From the NCBI RefSeq assembly GCF_937951745.1, contig NZ_CALFBQ010000003.1, forward strand, positions 62,001 to 126,000: 64,000 nucleotides of DNA. Direction: 5' to 3'. The DNA comes from an uncultured Chloroflexus sp. (GTDB lineage: Bacteria; Chloroflexota; Chloroflexia; Chloroflexales; Chloroflexaceae). The notes below the pieces were generated by a model. That model ran no database searches. It was given only the letters and a program-made list of their open reading frames with translations, and was not told where the DNA came from. Positions within the stretch are counted from its first letter, which is position 1. Every line of letters starts with the position of its first letter. A program made the position numbers and the translations under genes. Below are positions 34,664-43,501 of the stretch, in pieces.

Positions 34664-35815
34664 ATGACCAACGAGAGCTATGCAATGCTAGATGCGTTGC
34701 CGTTGCCTACCGCGTATGCGCCGACGGACGGGCCAGTGCAGTGTAATCGTTTGTGGTTGGAGTTAAGCGAGACGGGTGATCGGCCCCACGACTTGATCGC
34801 TGCTTGCGCCGGCGTATTAGCGTGGGATGAGCACGATCTCGCTGCGGCCCGATTGTGGGTGGCAACGCTCGCGCCGGATGATCCGCCCTTACAGTTAGCT
34901 GCACCGCTGCGTTGCGATCGGTCGCGGCACGCGCAGGTAGCAATCCGGTGCAGTGAAACAGCGTTGACAGCCCAAGTGGTTGAGGTCACGGCGTTGTTGA
35001 CGGCGCAGCGCGCCGCCGAGCAGCAGTTAGAAGTAATCTTAAGCGCGCTCGATAGCCTTGAAGAGGGCTTTCTCTTGCTCGACGCCGAGGATCGGATCGT
35101 CTTCTGTAACCGGCGTTACCGCGAACTCTACGCAATTAGCGCCGATCTGATCACGCCGGGGCGTCCTTTTGCTGAGTTCATTCGTGTCGGTGCTGAGCGG
35201 GGGCAGTACGCCGAAGCGATTGGTCGAGTAGAGGAATGGGTGGCTGAGCGGTTACGGTTGCATGCTGAGCTAGCGCCGATTGAGCAGCGCCTTGCCGATG
35301 GGAGATGGATCCGGATCGTTGAGCGGCGCACGGCTGATGGCGGCGTGGTTGGGTTGCGGATCGACATTACCGACATTAAGCAAGCCGAAGAGCTGCGCCG
35401 GCAGTTGGCAATCCGCGAAGAGGTCATCGCAGCGCAAGCCGCGTTGTTAGCCGAGCTTTCAACGCCGTTGCTAGAAGTGGCGCCGCGGGTGCTGTTAGCG
35501 CCGATGGTAGGCGCCTTTGACAGCGCGCGCACGGCGATGCTGATTAAGGCATTACTGCATACGGTGCAGCAGCGGCAAGCGCGAGTGGTAGTGCTTGACG
35601 TGACCGGAGTGCCGGTCATTGATACACAGGTGGCGCACGCCATCTTGCAATGCGCCACCTCGGTGCGCTTACTGGGGACGCAATTGGTAATGACCGGCAT
35701 TCGCCCCGATGTCGCGCAGACATTGGTTGCGTTAGGAGTTGATTTAAACAACATCATCACTCGCGCCGATCTGCGTGATGGCGTGCGCTATGCGTTGCGG
35801 CATAGTGGGTTGTGA
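34664..35815 (+). CDS. PAS-STAS regulator (RsbR-like)
   Basis: A 383-residue soluble protein with an N-terminal uncharacterised part (about 1-110), a PAS domain (about 120-235; SLEEGFLLLDAEDRIVFCNRRYREL, read in part, ending GLRIDITDIKQAEELRR), a short coiled linker, and a STAS domain (about 265-380; VVVLDVTGVPVIDTQVAHA with the Asp-Val-Thr/Asp-Thr site used for phosphorylation in RsbR-type proteins). RsbR proteins form stressosomes with RsbS and the RsbT kinase, but none of these is adjacent. A general stress or light/redox input is inference. A TATAAT supports ATG 34664. Confidence 0.85.
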   Translation: MTNESYAMLDALPLPTAYAPTDGPVQCNRLWLELSETGDRPHDLIAACAGVLAWDEHDLAAARLWVATLAPDDPPLQLAAPLRCDRSRHAQVAIRCSETALTAQVVEVTALLTAQRAAEQQLEVILSALDSLEEGFLLLDAEDRIVFCNRRYRELYAISADLITPGRPFAEFIRVGAERGQYAEAIGRVEEWVAERLRLHAELAPIEQRLADGRWIRIVERRTADGGVVGLRIDITDIKQAEELRRQLAIREEVIAAQAALLAELSTPLLEVAPRVLLAPMVGAFDSARTAMLIKALLHTVQQRQARVVVLDVTGVPVIDTQVAHAILQCATSVRLLGTQLVMTGIRPDVAQTLVALGVDLNNIITRADLRDGVRYALRHSGL

Positions 35816-35866
35816 AGAGGTGCAGCGCTGCTGCCTACCGCGAAGAGGAGCGGCGCCGCTGTGCCT

Positions 35867-36952
35867 CTACACGGTGCGTTCGATCACAAAATGGGCAATG
35901 TCAATGAGGGCCTGCCGTGCCGGACTCGGCGGGAAAATATTGAGATGGGCGATTGCCTGCTCGATGTAGCGCTCGGCCTCAGTTTGAGCAGCGGTGACAC
36001 CTCCAACGGCAATAACCTCACGGATAACTTCGGCGACCAGTGCATCTGCCGGTGTTGTTTGGGTTAACACATCGCGCAGTAACGGGCTTGGCGAAGCAGC
36101 AGTGGCATAAATAAGCGGGAGCGTAATCGTGCCTTGGCGCAAATCGTTGCCGGCTGGCTTGCCGAGCGTCCGCTCATCGCCGATAAAGTCGAGCACGTCA
36201 TCGACGATCTGGAACGCCATCCCAAGATCATAGCCATAACGGCCTATGGCCGCGATCTGCTCATCGCTGCCGCCGCCGGCCACCATCCCGGCCTTGCAAG
36301 CTGCTTCAAACAGTACTGCCGTCTTGGCGCCGGTCTTGTAGAGATACTGGCGCAGGGCGCGGTCGAACGGCTCGACAACTGTTACCGGGCTCAACTCACC
36401 CTCGCAAATAGTTTGCACCGCTTCGGCGTAAAAGGTGATAATGCGTGGGTCGGGGCTAAGCGCCATCTCGGCGGCGGCGAGGGCAAAGAAGTAGTCGCCG
36501 ACCATCAACGCCACGTCGTTATCCCAGCGGGCATGGACAGTGATCTGGCCCCGGCGGCGGTTCGCCTGATCGACCAAATCGTCATGCACGAGCGACGCGG
36601 CGTGAATCAATTCGGCGGCGGCTGCCGGGTGCAGCACGCGGTCAAGGTGATAGTGGCCGAGGCGAGCAGCCAGCACAGCGAGTGCGGCACGCAGCCGCTT
36701 ACCGCCGGAACGCACCGTGTGCGCGCCGGCAGCGCTGATCACCGCCACGCGCGAATGGGTGCGCTCGAGGAGCCGTTGTTCGATCGCGCCAAGATCAGCC
36801 AAAATATTGGCGCGGTGAAAGATGCCGGCCAAGCCGCCAGCAGTTTGCGGTGGCAATTCGCCGGCGCTGTGGTGGTTATTTGTTGTTGGTATGCGAGCCT
36901 CGGGCAACGAAACTGATCCCGACGGATTGAGTTGCGGTTGGTAGCCGGCCAT
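35867..36952 (-). CDS. trans-polyprenyl diphosphate synthase
   Basis: A 361-residue all-alpha prenyltransferase adding isopentenyl units to make polyprenyl diphosphate, for example the quinone side chain. Motifs: GGKRLRAALAVLAARLG, the first Asp-rich motif VHDDLVDQANRRRG, the second VDDVLDFIGDERTLGKPAGNDLRQG (read in parts). The N terminus has about 45 extra polar residues before the enzyme core. ATG 36952 follows AAGGA and is preferred over a frame extending to 37057. The chain length of the product cannot be told. The gene converges with the PAS-STAS gene across a 50-base spacer holding small GC palindromes. Confidence 0.93.
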   Translation of the reverse strand: MAGYQPQLNPSGSVSLPEARIPTTNNHHSAGELPPQTAGGLAGIFHRANILADLGAIEQRLLERTHSRVAVISAAGAHTVRSGGKRLRAALAVLAARLGHYHLDRVLHPAAAAELIHAASLVHDDLVDQANRRRGQITVHARWDNDVALMVGDYFFALAAAEMALSPDPRIITFYAEAVQTICEGELSPVTVVEPFDRALRQYLYKTGAKTAVLFEAACKAGMVAGGGSDEQIAAIGRYGYDLGMAFQIVDDVLDFIGDERTLGKPAGNDLRQGTITLPLIYATAASPSPLLRDVLTQTTPADALVAEVIREVIAVGGVTAAQTEAERYIEQAIAHLNIFPPSPARQALIDIAHFVIERTV

Positions 36953-37208
36953 GCGGCTGTTCCTTCCTAGGATCGCCGAGCCGGTCTGGCGCCGGAGGCG
37001 ACGACGATCCGGCGATTGTGGCGCGCCTTGCCAGAGAGACAGGTGATGTATTATCACCTTGTGATATTCGCCACAACCTGAACCATAACATATTCAGTAC
37101 GGCTGTCAAACATATGGCTCAATTCAATATAACTGTACCACATTTAGGATAAAAACGCACGGGTGACGAGCGGTAAGGCGCTGTTTTCCGAAAAGCGTTT
37201 GCGCCGTG

Positions 37209-37214
37209 TATAAT
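37209..37214 (+). promoter_or_regulatory. -10 element of the ECF sigma operon
   Basis: An exact TATAAT. Transcription would begin near 37221, downstream of the in-frame ATG at 37217, so the gene must start later (GTG 37298). A small inverted repeat (TTTTC-C-GAAAA, about 37183-37193) lies upstream. Confidence 0.5.
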
Positions 37215-37297
37215 AGATGCGTGGAATCTTCGCACATCACCGGATTGAGAGGCATCCAATTCGGGGCGATGAGCGTATATCTTATAAGGGGTTGGCT

Positions 37298-37897
37298 GTG
37301 GTCCAACCGCACGATACGGCCCGTTTGGCCCAGTTAAGCGATGAAGCATTAATGGAATTAGTCGCGGCTGGCAACAGCGCAGCGTTAGCACAACTGTACG
37401 ATCGGCACTCGCGAGTAGTGTACGGTCTTGCTCTGAGGATGCTCGGTGCGGCGGAGCCGGCGGAAGAGGTTGTGCAAGAGACGTTCTGGCGGATTTGGAA
37501 GCGCTCGGCGACCTTTCAAGCCAATAGCGCCTTTTTACCGTGGATGTTCGGGATTACGCGCAATCTCTGCATTGACGAATTACGGCGGCGGCAGGCACGG
37601 CCAATGGCGGCTGGCAGTGACGACGATCTGTTATCATCACTGCCTGATCAGCAGCAGAATGTTGAACAAGCGACGATTGAAACCGAACGGCGCCGATTGA
37701 TAACTGATGCGTTGGCCGATTTACCGGCTGATCAGCGCGAAGTGATTGAACTGGCGTATTTTGGCGGGCTATCGCAGCGCGAAATCGCCGATCATCTCCA
37801 AAGCCCGCTGGGAACAATCAAAACCCGGATCCGGCTTGGATTACAGAAATTGAAGCAAGCATTGCTTCACTACGGCATAGACCCGCACGACCACTAG
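37298..37897 (+). CDS. ECF-type RNA polymerase sigma factor
   Basis: A 199-residue group 4 sigma factor. Region 2 runs from ALAQLYDRHSRVVYGLALRM to ETFWRIWKRSATFQ with PWMFGITRNLCIDELRRR, and region 4 from LADLPADQREVIELAYF to QREIADHLQSPLGTIKTRIR (helix-turn-helix). GTG 37298 after TAAGGGG is the likely start because the promoter rules out the ATG at 37217. It is followed after 14 bases by its RskA-type anti-sigma gene, so the two form a membrane-signalling module like SigK-RskA. Confidence 0.93.
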   Translation: MVQPHDTARLAQLSDEALMELVAAGNSAALAQLYDRHSRVVYGLALRMLGAAEPAEEVVQETFWRIWKRSATFQANSAFLPWMFGITRNLCIDELRRRQARPMAAGSDDDLLSSLPDQQQNVEQATIETERRRLITDALADLPADQREVIELAYFGGLSQREIADHLQSPLGTIKTRIRLGLQKLKQALLHYGIDPHDH

Positions 37898-37911
37898 AAA
37901 AGTAGCCGGCA

Positions 37912-38790
37912 ATGCACGACTATGATCGCGAAAACGAACAATCACTGCTCGCTGCCGCAGCGTTGGGCAGTCTTGATCCTGCCGATCTGGCGGCGCTCGA
38001 GCAGCTTCTGAACACTTCGCCCACTGCGCGTGCCGAATTGCAACAGTTGCGCGAAACGGTCGCCCTGTTGCCGTATGCGGCAGCGCCGGCTACGCCGCCA
38101 GCCCACGTGCGCGCGCGCCTAATGGAGCGGATTGCCGCCGATCAAGCGCAGCGCGCGCCGGTTGCCCGCCCTGCTTCATCGCGCCGCACCGGTTGGCTAG
38201 CGCCGGCGATGGTCACCATATTGGCAGTGATGGTACTCTTTCTCGGCGGCTTGACCGTATCCCTACAGGGGCAGGTGGCGACCCTCGCTGAGACGAACCA
38301 GCAACTGGCGGCGGCGGTCAACGATTTGCGCCAAGCAGTGGCTACTAATGAAGCGCAGCAGGCCCAGTTGGCTGCCCAGTTGACCCGCTCCGAGCAGCAG
38401 ATTGCACGCCTGAATGAGCAGCTTGCCCACGAGCGGCTGTTGGTGTCGTTTGTCAGCGCTCCCGGTGTGGCGACCCGTGAGCTGCGCCCGACAAAGGCCA
38501 ATCTCGCGGCGCGGGGAGAAATGTATATGTATCCCGGCGAGTCGCAAGCCGTGGTCGTCTTTAGCGGGTTGCCGCCGTTGCAGGCCGATCGAGTCTACCG
38601 CTTCTGGCTGAGCGATGGCGTGCAGCGGATTGCCGCCGGCACTTTCCAAGTCGATGCGGCTGGGTTAGCCACGCTCATTGTCAATGCGCCGCGCGAAGTC
38701 AATGCCTTTACCGAGGTGATGGTGACGGTCGAGCCGGCGACCGACGCGGCGTCGGGTGAGGTTGAGGTGATCTTAACCGGAACGTTGTGA
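37912..38790 (+). CDS. RskA-like anti-sigma factor
   Basis: A 292-residue single-pass membrane protein. Residues 1-80 form the cytoplasmic anti-sigma domain (ENEQSLLAAAALGSLDPADLAALEQLL), without an obvious zinc HxxxCxxC motif. One membrane helix lies at about 100-122, a Gln-rich coiled coil at about 120-180 outside the membrane, and the RskA domain at about 185-290 (MYMYPGESQAVVVFSGLPPL, read in part, and FWLSDG). In the SigK model the factor is released when RskA is cut by site-1/site-2 proteases; a site-2-type protease is encoded at 8141 in this window, though no link is shown. Confidence 0.92.
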   Translation: MHDYDRENEQSLLAAAALGSLDPADLAALEQLLNTSPTARAELQQLRETVALLPYAAAPATPPAHVRARLMERIAADQAQRAPVARPASSRRTGWLAPAMVTILAVMVLFLGGLTVSLQGQVATLAETNQQLAAAVNDLRQAVATNEAQQAQLAAQLTRSEQQIARLNEQLAHERLLVSFVSAPGVATRELRPTKANLAARGEMYMYPGESQAVVVFSGLPPLQADRVYRFWLSDGVQRIAAGTFQVDAAGLATLIVNAPREVNAFTEVMVTVEPATDAASGEVEVILTGTL

Positions 38791-38857
38791 GCAGTGGTTG
38801 GGGCCAGAGCGACGCCTTGGCCTACGACCACCGTTGCGTTTGTCAAGAAATAAAGCA

Positions 38858-38877
38858 ACCCGCCCTTGAGGGCGGGT
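38858..38877. terminator. terminator shared by tRNA-Arg and the anti-sigma gene
   Basis: ACCCGCCC-TTGA-GGGCGGGT is a perfect 8-base stem. On the minus strand the tract after it (TGCTTTATTT) is T-rich, which fits termination of the tRNA transcript. On the plus strand the anti-sigma gene ends 68 bases before it. Confidence 0.7.
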
Positions 38878-38885
38878 CTCGTGTT

Positions 38886-38962
<77 letters not shown>

Positions 38963-39119
38963 GTTCCGGCCTAAAGTATACTCGATTGCCGGCGAGCTGT
39001 CAACGAGACAAAGAGTCTACCACAGAGGTCGCCGAGGGACGCAGAGAGTGTTTGTGTGAACTGCTACATTCCGCTGCGGTACGCTTGGCTGCGCGAGAAG
39101 CATAGTATTGAGGTGTCGC

Positions 39120-40010
39120 ATGCGACGATTGAGCCGGGTGCTGGGATGGATCGTAGGAGTAATCGTGGTGGTGGTCGCAGGTTTAGCATTGAGCATTCCA
39201 CTGGACGCGCTGATTGGAGCAGGACGAGTTGAGGCGTTGACCAATACTGTCATTCCCGGCCCCGCCGGCCCGATCCGGGCCTTTGTCGCCGAGCCAACCA
39301 CCCCCGGCCCGCATCCTGCGGTCATTATGATCCATGAATGGTGGGGATTACGACCTGACATCATCGAAAAGGCGACCGCGCTCGCCGCTGATGGCTACGT
39401 AGTTATTGCCCCCGACACCTTCCGCGGCGCCAGCACGACGTGGATCCCGCGCGCGATCTATCAGGTTTCAACCACACCTCCTGAACAAGTACAAGCCGAT
39501 TTAGACGCCGTCTTCGCGTGGCTAACAGCGCGGCCCGATGTGCTGGCCGATCGGATTGCGGTGATGGGTTTTTGTTACGGTGGCCGCACGTCGCTGCTCT
39601 ACACCCTGCACAACCCGGCGGTAGCGGCGACCGGCATCTTTTACGGCATGGCCGACGTTGCTCCTGAGGCGCTACGCCAGATCCGCGGCCCGGTGCTGGG
39701 CATCTTCGGCGGAGCCGATGCCTCGATCCCGCTGAGCGAGGTCGAACAGCTTGAGCGTAATCTGACAGCGGCAGGCGTTGACACCCGCTTTACCGTCTTC
39801 CCCGGCCAGCCGCATGCTTTCGTCGGCGGCATGGAAGCGATCAACGCTGGCGGCGCTCCCGGCGAGGCATGGCAGTTGTTGCGCGCATTTCTAACTGAGG
39901 CGTTGCATGGCCAACCGTCTTCATCGCGGCGGTTGCCGGAACGCTTTGCCCAAACCCAGCCGATCACCTTCTTCGGCGCACTGCACCACCGCTTTGTCTG
40001 CGGGTGGTGA
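39120..40010 (+). CDS. dienelactone hydrolase family protein, membrane-anchored or secreted
   Basis: A 296-residue protein: an N-terminal membrane/signal helix (about 10-30), then an alpha/beta hydrolase core. The nucleophile elbow reads GFCYGGR with Cys in place of Ser, the hallmark of dienelactone hydrolases. The acid lies in IFGGADASIPLSEV and the His in PHAFVGGM. Such proteins are usually soluble, so an N-terminal anchor is less common. The natural substrate is unknown. ATG 39120 follows GAGGTG; an upstream TTG at 39108 is less likely. Confidence 0.87.
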   Translation: MRRLSRVLGWIVGVIVVVVAGLALSIPLDALIGAGRVEALTNTVIPGPAGPIRAFVAEPTTPGPHPAVIMIHEWWGLRPDIIEKATALAADGYVVIAPDTFRGASTTWIPRAIYQVSTTPPEQVQADLDAVFAWLTARPDVLADRIAVMGFCYGGRTSLLYTLHNPAVAATGIFYGMADVAPEALRQIRGPVLGIFGGADASIPLSEVEQLERNLTAAGVDTRFTVFPGQPHAFVGGMEAINAGGAPGEAWQLLRAFLTEALHGQPSSSRRLPERFAQTQPITFFGALHHRFVCGW

Positions 40011-40031
40011 ACAGCGTTTGCAAAGATCCTC

Positions 40032-40060
40032 TTGACGAAATTCGTGCCGAGTGGTACACT
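40032..40060 (+). promoter_or_regulatory. sigma-70-type promoter of the trmB-metal ATPase unit
   Basis: TTGACG (40032-40037), a 17-base spacer and TACACT (40055-40060) make a good housekeeping promoter 26 bases before the TrmB start. A TTTGCAAA palindrome at 40017-40024 lies just upstream. Confidence 0.6.
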
Positions 40061-40085
40061 TTTAGTAGTTCGGAAATGAACAACT

Positions 40086-40868
40086 ATGGTAGAGACGAAC
40101 TTACTCGAACAACTTACGGCGCTGGGGCTAACCGAGTACGAAGCGCGGGTTTATCTCGCTTTGCTGACCGAGTATCCGGCTACCGGCTACCAGATCAGCA
40201 AGCTGTCTGGTGTACCGCGGTCGATGGTCTACGAGGCGTTAGGGCGGCTGGAGGCGCGCGGCGCAGTGCTGAAATCGGTTGAAGAGAAGGCGACCTTGTA
40301 CCGCCCGATCTCGCCGGCGATTCTGCTTGATCGCTACGAGCGCGAAGCACGTGAGCGGGCTGAAGCATTGCGCAGCCAGTTGATGCCGCTCTTCCGCCAC
40401 GAGGAGAGCGACCGACTGTGGAATTTTAGCGGAAGGCGCGAAGCGTTGGCAGCGGCACGTGATCTGATCGAAGGCGCCGAGCATGAGTTGATGCTGGTGT
40501 TAACTGATGCTGACGTCACGGCGCTCTATCCGGCGCTTGCTGCTGCTCACACGCGTGGTGTCGCGCTCGGCGTCATCCTTACCGGTGAAGCGCCTTTCTC
40601 GTTTGGGCAGGTAGTGCGCCATCCCAAACGTGAGACCGAGTTGCATGGGATGGTCGAGACGTTGATCGTTGTGGCTGATGAACGCGAGTTTCTGATCGCT
40701 TCCGGCCATGTGGCGACGACGGCTACCGTCACTACCAACCGCAATATGGTCTTGATCGCGCGCCAATTTATCTGGATGGAACTGTTCGCCCAGCGGATTT
40801 TTGCTCGCCTTGGCGATGATCTACTGGCCCGCCTCGATCCCGAAGATCGGCAGGTATTGCATTCGTAA
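40086..40868 (+). CDS. TrmB family transcriptional regulator
   Basis: A 260-residue regulator. Residues 1-80 are the TrmB winged helix (LTALGLTEYEARVYLALLTE, SGVPRSMVYEALGRLEARG), followed by a helical linker and an effector domain (about 105-255) in the phospholipase-D-like fold often seen in TrmB proteins. Family members respond mostly to sugars. Here the next gene, 37 bases downstream on the same strand, is a P1B-4 metal-transporting ATPase, which suggests that this copy controls metal homeostasis instead. Confidence 0.9.
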   Translation: MVETNLLEQLTALGLTEYEARVYLALLTEYPATGYQISKLSGVPRSMVYEALGRLEARGAVLKSVEEKATLYRPISPAILLDRYEREARERAEALRSQLMPLFRHEESDRLWNFSGRREALAAARDLIEGAEHELMLVLTDADVTALYPALAAAHTRGVALGVILTGEAPFSFGQVVRHPKRETELHGMVETLIVVADEREFLIASGHVATTATVTTNRNMVLIARQFIWMELFAQRIFARLGDDLLARLDPEDRQVLHS

Positions 40869-40905
40869 CTCGGCAATACAACCCGGTGGCGGAGAGGAGA
40901 TTGTC

Positions 40906-42828
40906 ATGACCACCATTTCTAACACAGCACCCCGGCAGCGCCTGACGTTGCTGCTCAACGACGAGATCCTCGAACCGGCCTTCGTTGCTTTGACTCTGGT
41001 TGGTATTATCGTCGGTCTAATGTTGGAAGGAGCTGGCGCACCAGAGTCAATAATGCTAGCCGTCCATCTTGCTACCTACTTTTTTGGTGGCTTCTACGCC
41101 GTGCGCACCATTATCGCGTCGCTACGCCACTGGTCGATCGAGGTCGATCTGCTGATGGTACTGGCCGCGTTAGGGGCAGGCTACCTCGGCGATTTTACCG
41201 AGGGCGCGATTTTGCTCTTCCTCTTTTCGCTGAGCAACGTCTTGCAAGCGTATGCGATGCGGCGCACCGAGCAGGCGATTACCGCGCTCATGAAATTGCG
41301 TCCCGATACGGTGACTGTGCGCCGTGACGGGCGCGAACTCGATTTGCCGGTGGAGGCGGTGCAAGTGGGTGATGTGGTGCTGCTTCGTCCCGGCGACCGG
41401 GTGCCGCTCGACGGTGTGATCGAGCGAGGCAACGGCACATTTGACGAATCGGCGCTGACCGGCGAGTCAATGCCGGTGCAGAGGGGGCCGGGCATGGCGG
41501 TGCTGGCCGGTACGCTCAACCAGACCGGCGCGCTCGAGGTGCGGGTAACCAAGCCGGCCAGCGAGAGCACCTTGGCCCGCATCATTACGATGGTGAGCGA
41601 AGCGCAAGCGCGCAAGGCGCGGTCGCAAAGCTTCCTCGAATATTTCGAGCAGCGCTACGCGATTGGCGTGATTGTGGCAGTAGCGCTCTTCATTCTCGCT
41701 ACGCCGGTGTTGACCAGCGCGCCATTCGCCGATACCTTCTACCGCGGCATGGTGTTGCTCACGGTTGCTTCGCCATGCGCGCTGGTCATCAGCGTGCCGG
41801 CTTCGCTGCTGAGCGCGATTGCGGCTGGGGCGCGGCGTGGGGTGCTGTTTAAGGGGGGCGTGCATCTAGAAGAGCTGAGCAACGTGCGGGTGATCGCATT
41901 TGACAAAACCGGCACACTCACGTTTGGCAAACCGACCCTCACCGATCTGGTGCCGACAGAGGGTATAAATGAGCTTGACCTCTTGACGATCGTGGCCCGC
42001 GCCGAGCAGCCGTCAGAGCACCCAATTGCACGCGCGATTTTGCACGCCGCCGAAGAGCGCGGGATGACGGTCGCCCCCCCCGATCAGTTCACTGCCGTCA
42101 CTGGTATGGGGGTGCGGGCAACGTGGGACGGGGTCGAGACGCTAGTCGGTTCGCCGCGCCTATTTGCCGAAGCCGGCATGACCGTACCACCAGAGTTGTT
42201 GGCCCGCGCCGATGAGTTGATGGCGCAAGGCCGAGGCACCGTACTGCTGGCCCGGCGCGGCCAGCAGTGGTTAGGATTGGTAGCAGTGATGGATCGCGAG
42301 CGGCCCGACGCGGCCCAACGCATTGGCGAGTTGCGCGCTGCCGGCATCGAGCGGATCGTGATGCTGACCGGCGATAACCCGCAGGTGGCTGAAGCGATGG
42401 CGCGCCGATTAGGGATTGATGAAGTGCATGCCGGCTTATTGCCCGCCGACAAGTTGCGCATTGTCGAGCAATTGCGCCAGCGCTACGGGGCAGTGGCAAT
42501 GGTGGGTGACGGCGTGAACGACGCGCCGGCGTTGGCGGCGGCAACAGTAGGTATTGCAATGGGAGCTGCTGGTACCGACGCTGCGCTTGAAACCGCCGAT
42601 CTGGTCTTGATGCGCGATGACTTAGGCGCGATTACCTATGCGCTGCGCCTCAGCCGCCACACTCAGCGCGTGGTGTGGCAAAATATCACCTTCGCGCTGG
42701 CGGTAGTGGTGGTGCTGGTGTTGACTACCTTGACTATCGGCGTACCATTGCCGCTTGGCGTGGTCGGGCACGAAGGCAGTACGATCATCGTGGTGCTCAA
42801 CGGCTTGCGACTGCTAATGTTCCGCTGA
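40906..42828 (+). CDS. P1B-4-type heavy-metal-transporting ATPase
   Basis: A 640-residue P-type ATPase without an N-terminal metal-binding domain. It has the phosphorylation site DKTGTLT (Asp about 333), actuator loop TGES, nucleotide-domain EHPIARAI (His-Pro), hinge GDGVNDAPAL, and membrane metal-site motifs SPC (about 288-290) and HEGST (about 622-626). SPC with HEGxT is the P1B-4 pattern, associated with cobalt, iron(II) or zinc efflux (CtpD/CoaT type), not the CPC type of copper pumps. The ATG at 40906 is preceded by GAGAGGAGA; an in-frame start inside trmB is not used. The metal is inference. Confidence 0.93.
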   Translation: MTTISNTAPRQRLTLLLNDEILEPAFVALTLVGIIVGLMLEGAGAPESIMLAVHLATYFFGGFYAVRTIIASLRHWSIEVDLLMVLAALGAGYLGDFTEGAILLFLFSLSNVLQAYAMRRTEQAITALMKLRPDTVTVRRDGRELDLPVEAVQVGDVVLLRPGDRVPLDGVIERGNGTFDESALTGESMPVQRGPGMAVLAGTLNQTGALEVRVTKPASESTLARIITMVSEAQARKARSQSFLEYFEQRYAIGVIVAVALFILATPVLTSAPFADTFYRGMVLLTVASPCALVISVPASLLSAIAAGARRGVLFKGGVHLEELSNVRVIAFDKTGTLTFGKPTLTDLVPTEGINELDLLTIVARAEQPSEHPIARAILHAAEERGMTVAPPDQFTAVTGMGVRATWDGVETLVGSPRLFAEAGMTVPPELLARADELMAQGRGTVLLARRGQQWLGLVAVMDRERPDAAQRIGELRAAGIERIVMLTGDNPQVAEAMARRLGIDEVHAGLLPADKLRIVEQLRQRYGAVAMVGDGVNDAPALAAATVGIAMGAAGTDAALETADLVLMRDDLGAITYALRLSRHTQRVVWQNITFALAVVVVLVLTTLTIGVPLPLGVVGHEGSTIIVVLNGLRLLMFR

Positions 42829-42854
42829 TATGGCCGGTTGATGAATGAAGATGA

Positions 42855-42883
42855 AAGCGGGCTGCCAAATCAGTGGCCCGCTT
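42855..42883. terminator. terminator between convergent metal-ATPase and small membrane gene
   Basis: AAGCGGGC (42855-42862) pairs with GCCCGCTT (42876-42883), with a further GCCA/TGGC pairing inside the loop. It is 27 bases after the ATPase stop and 22 bases from the stop of the small minus-strand gene. Confidence 0.6.
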
Positions 42884-42904
42884 CCGGTTGCCATCGTGAT
42901 TCAT

Positions 42905-43081
42905 TTAGAGATGCAACCCAAACGTATTCCGCAGCCACTCCAATACCAACCCGACCACCGTCAAAGCTGCTGCCGCCAGCAGCGAATCACGCCAGCCAAA
43001 TTCGAGCCAGATCCCCATTGCAAAGATAAAGACAAAGATGATCACACCCACAACTCCATAGACGTTTTTGAGCAGTTTCAT
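42905..43081 (-). CDS. small membrane protein, 58 residues
   Basis: A 58-residue protein with two hydrophobic helices (about 8-24 and 32-50) separated by WLEFGWRDS, with a basic N terminus (MKLLKN). There is no known domain. ATG 43081 or TTG 43093 could start it; an AAAGG lies upstream of both. It is convergent with the metal ATPase and stands alone. The hydrophobic pattern and codon usage look real, but no homologue is recalled. Confidence 0.6.
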   Translation of the reverse strand: MKLLKNVYGVVGVIIFVFIFAMGIWLEFGWRDSLLAAAALTVVGLVLEWLRNTFGLHL

Positions 43082-43093
43082 TGTTGTGAGCAA

Positions 43094-43501
43094 GCCTTTC
43101 TAACTGGTGGATGGTGGAAACTGTGATGGCGAGACGTATCTGGTCGGTGGCAGTTACATCAGCATGGTAGTGATTGTTCTAGCTAAAAACAGCGTCATGA
43201 AGCTGCGTTGTCCTGTAACGGATACAAGAAAAGGTTCATGATGCGATTGTTGAAATGGGACAAGGGGGATGGTAAGCTAATGATACAATACCGCTGGCAA
43301 TTATCAAAAAGACAGCGTGATCGAAGATGTTTGGCTGTCGAGCGGTGACAAGGCATCTATCTATTGTGTGGCATTGGCAGATAGAGCGGCTGCGCCGGTC
43401 GAGATGAAGAGAGTAGGACTGATTTCTCTCTGGTGAGAACAGGGGGTTCCCATTACACTACATTACACAGATCTAGCACAACTCAGTCGCGCGAGGATCG
43501 T
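43094..43501. other. 408-base intergenic region
   Basis: No gene is supported. It must contain the divergent promoters of the small membrane gene and the CAP gene. A possible -10 (TACAAT, near 43283) and a 6-base inverted repeat around 43410-43433 are the only patterns seen; neither is convincing. Confidence 0.3.
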
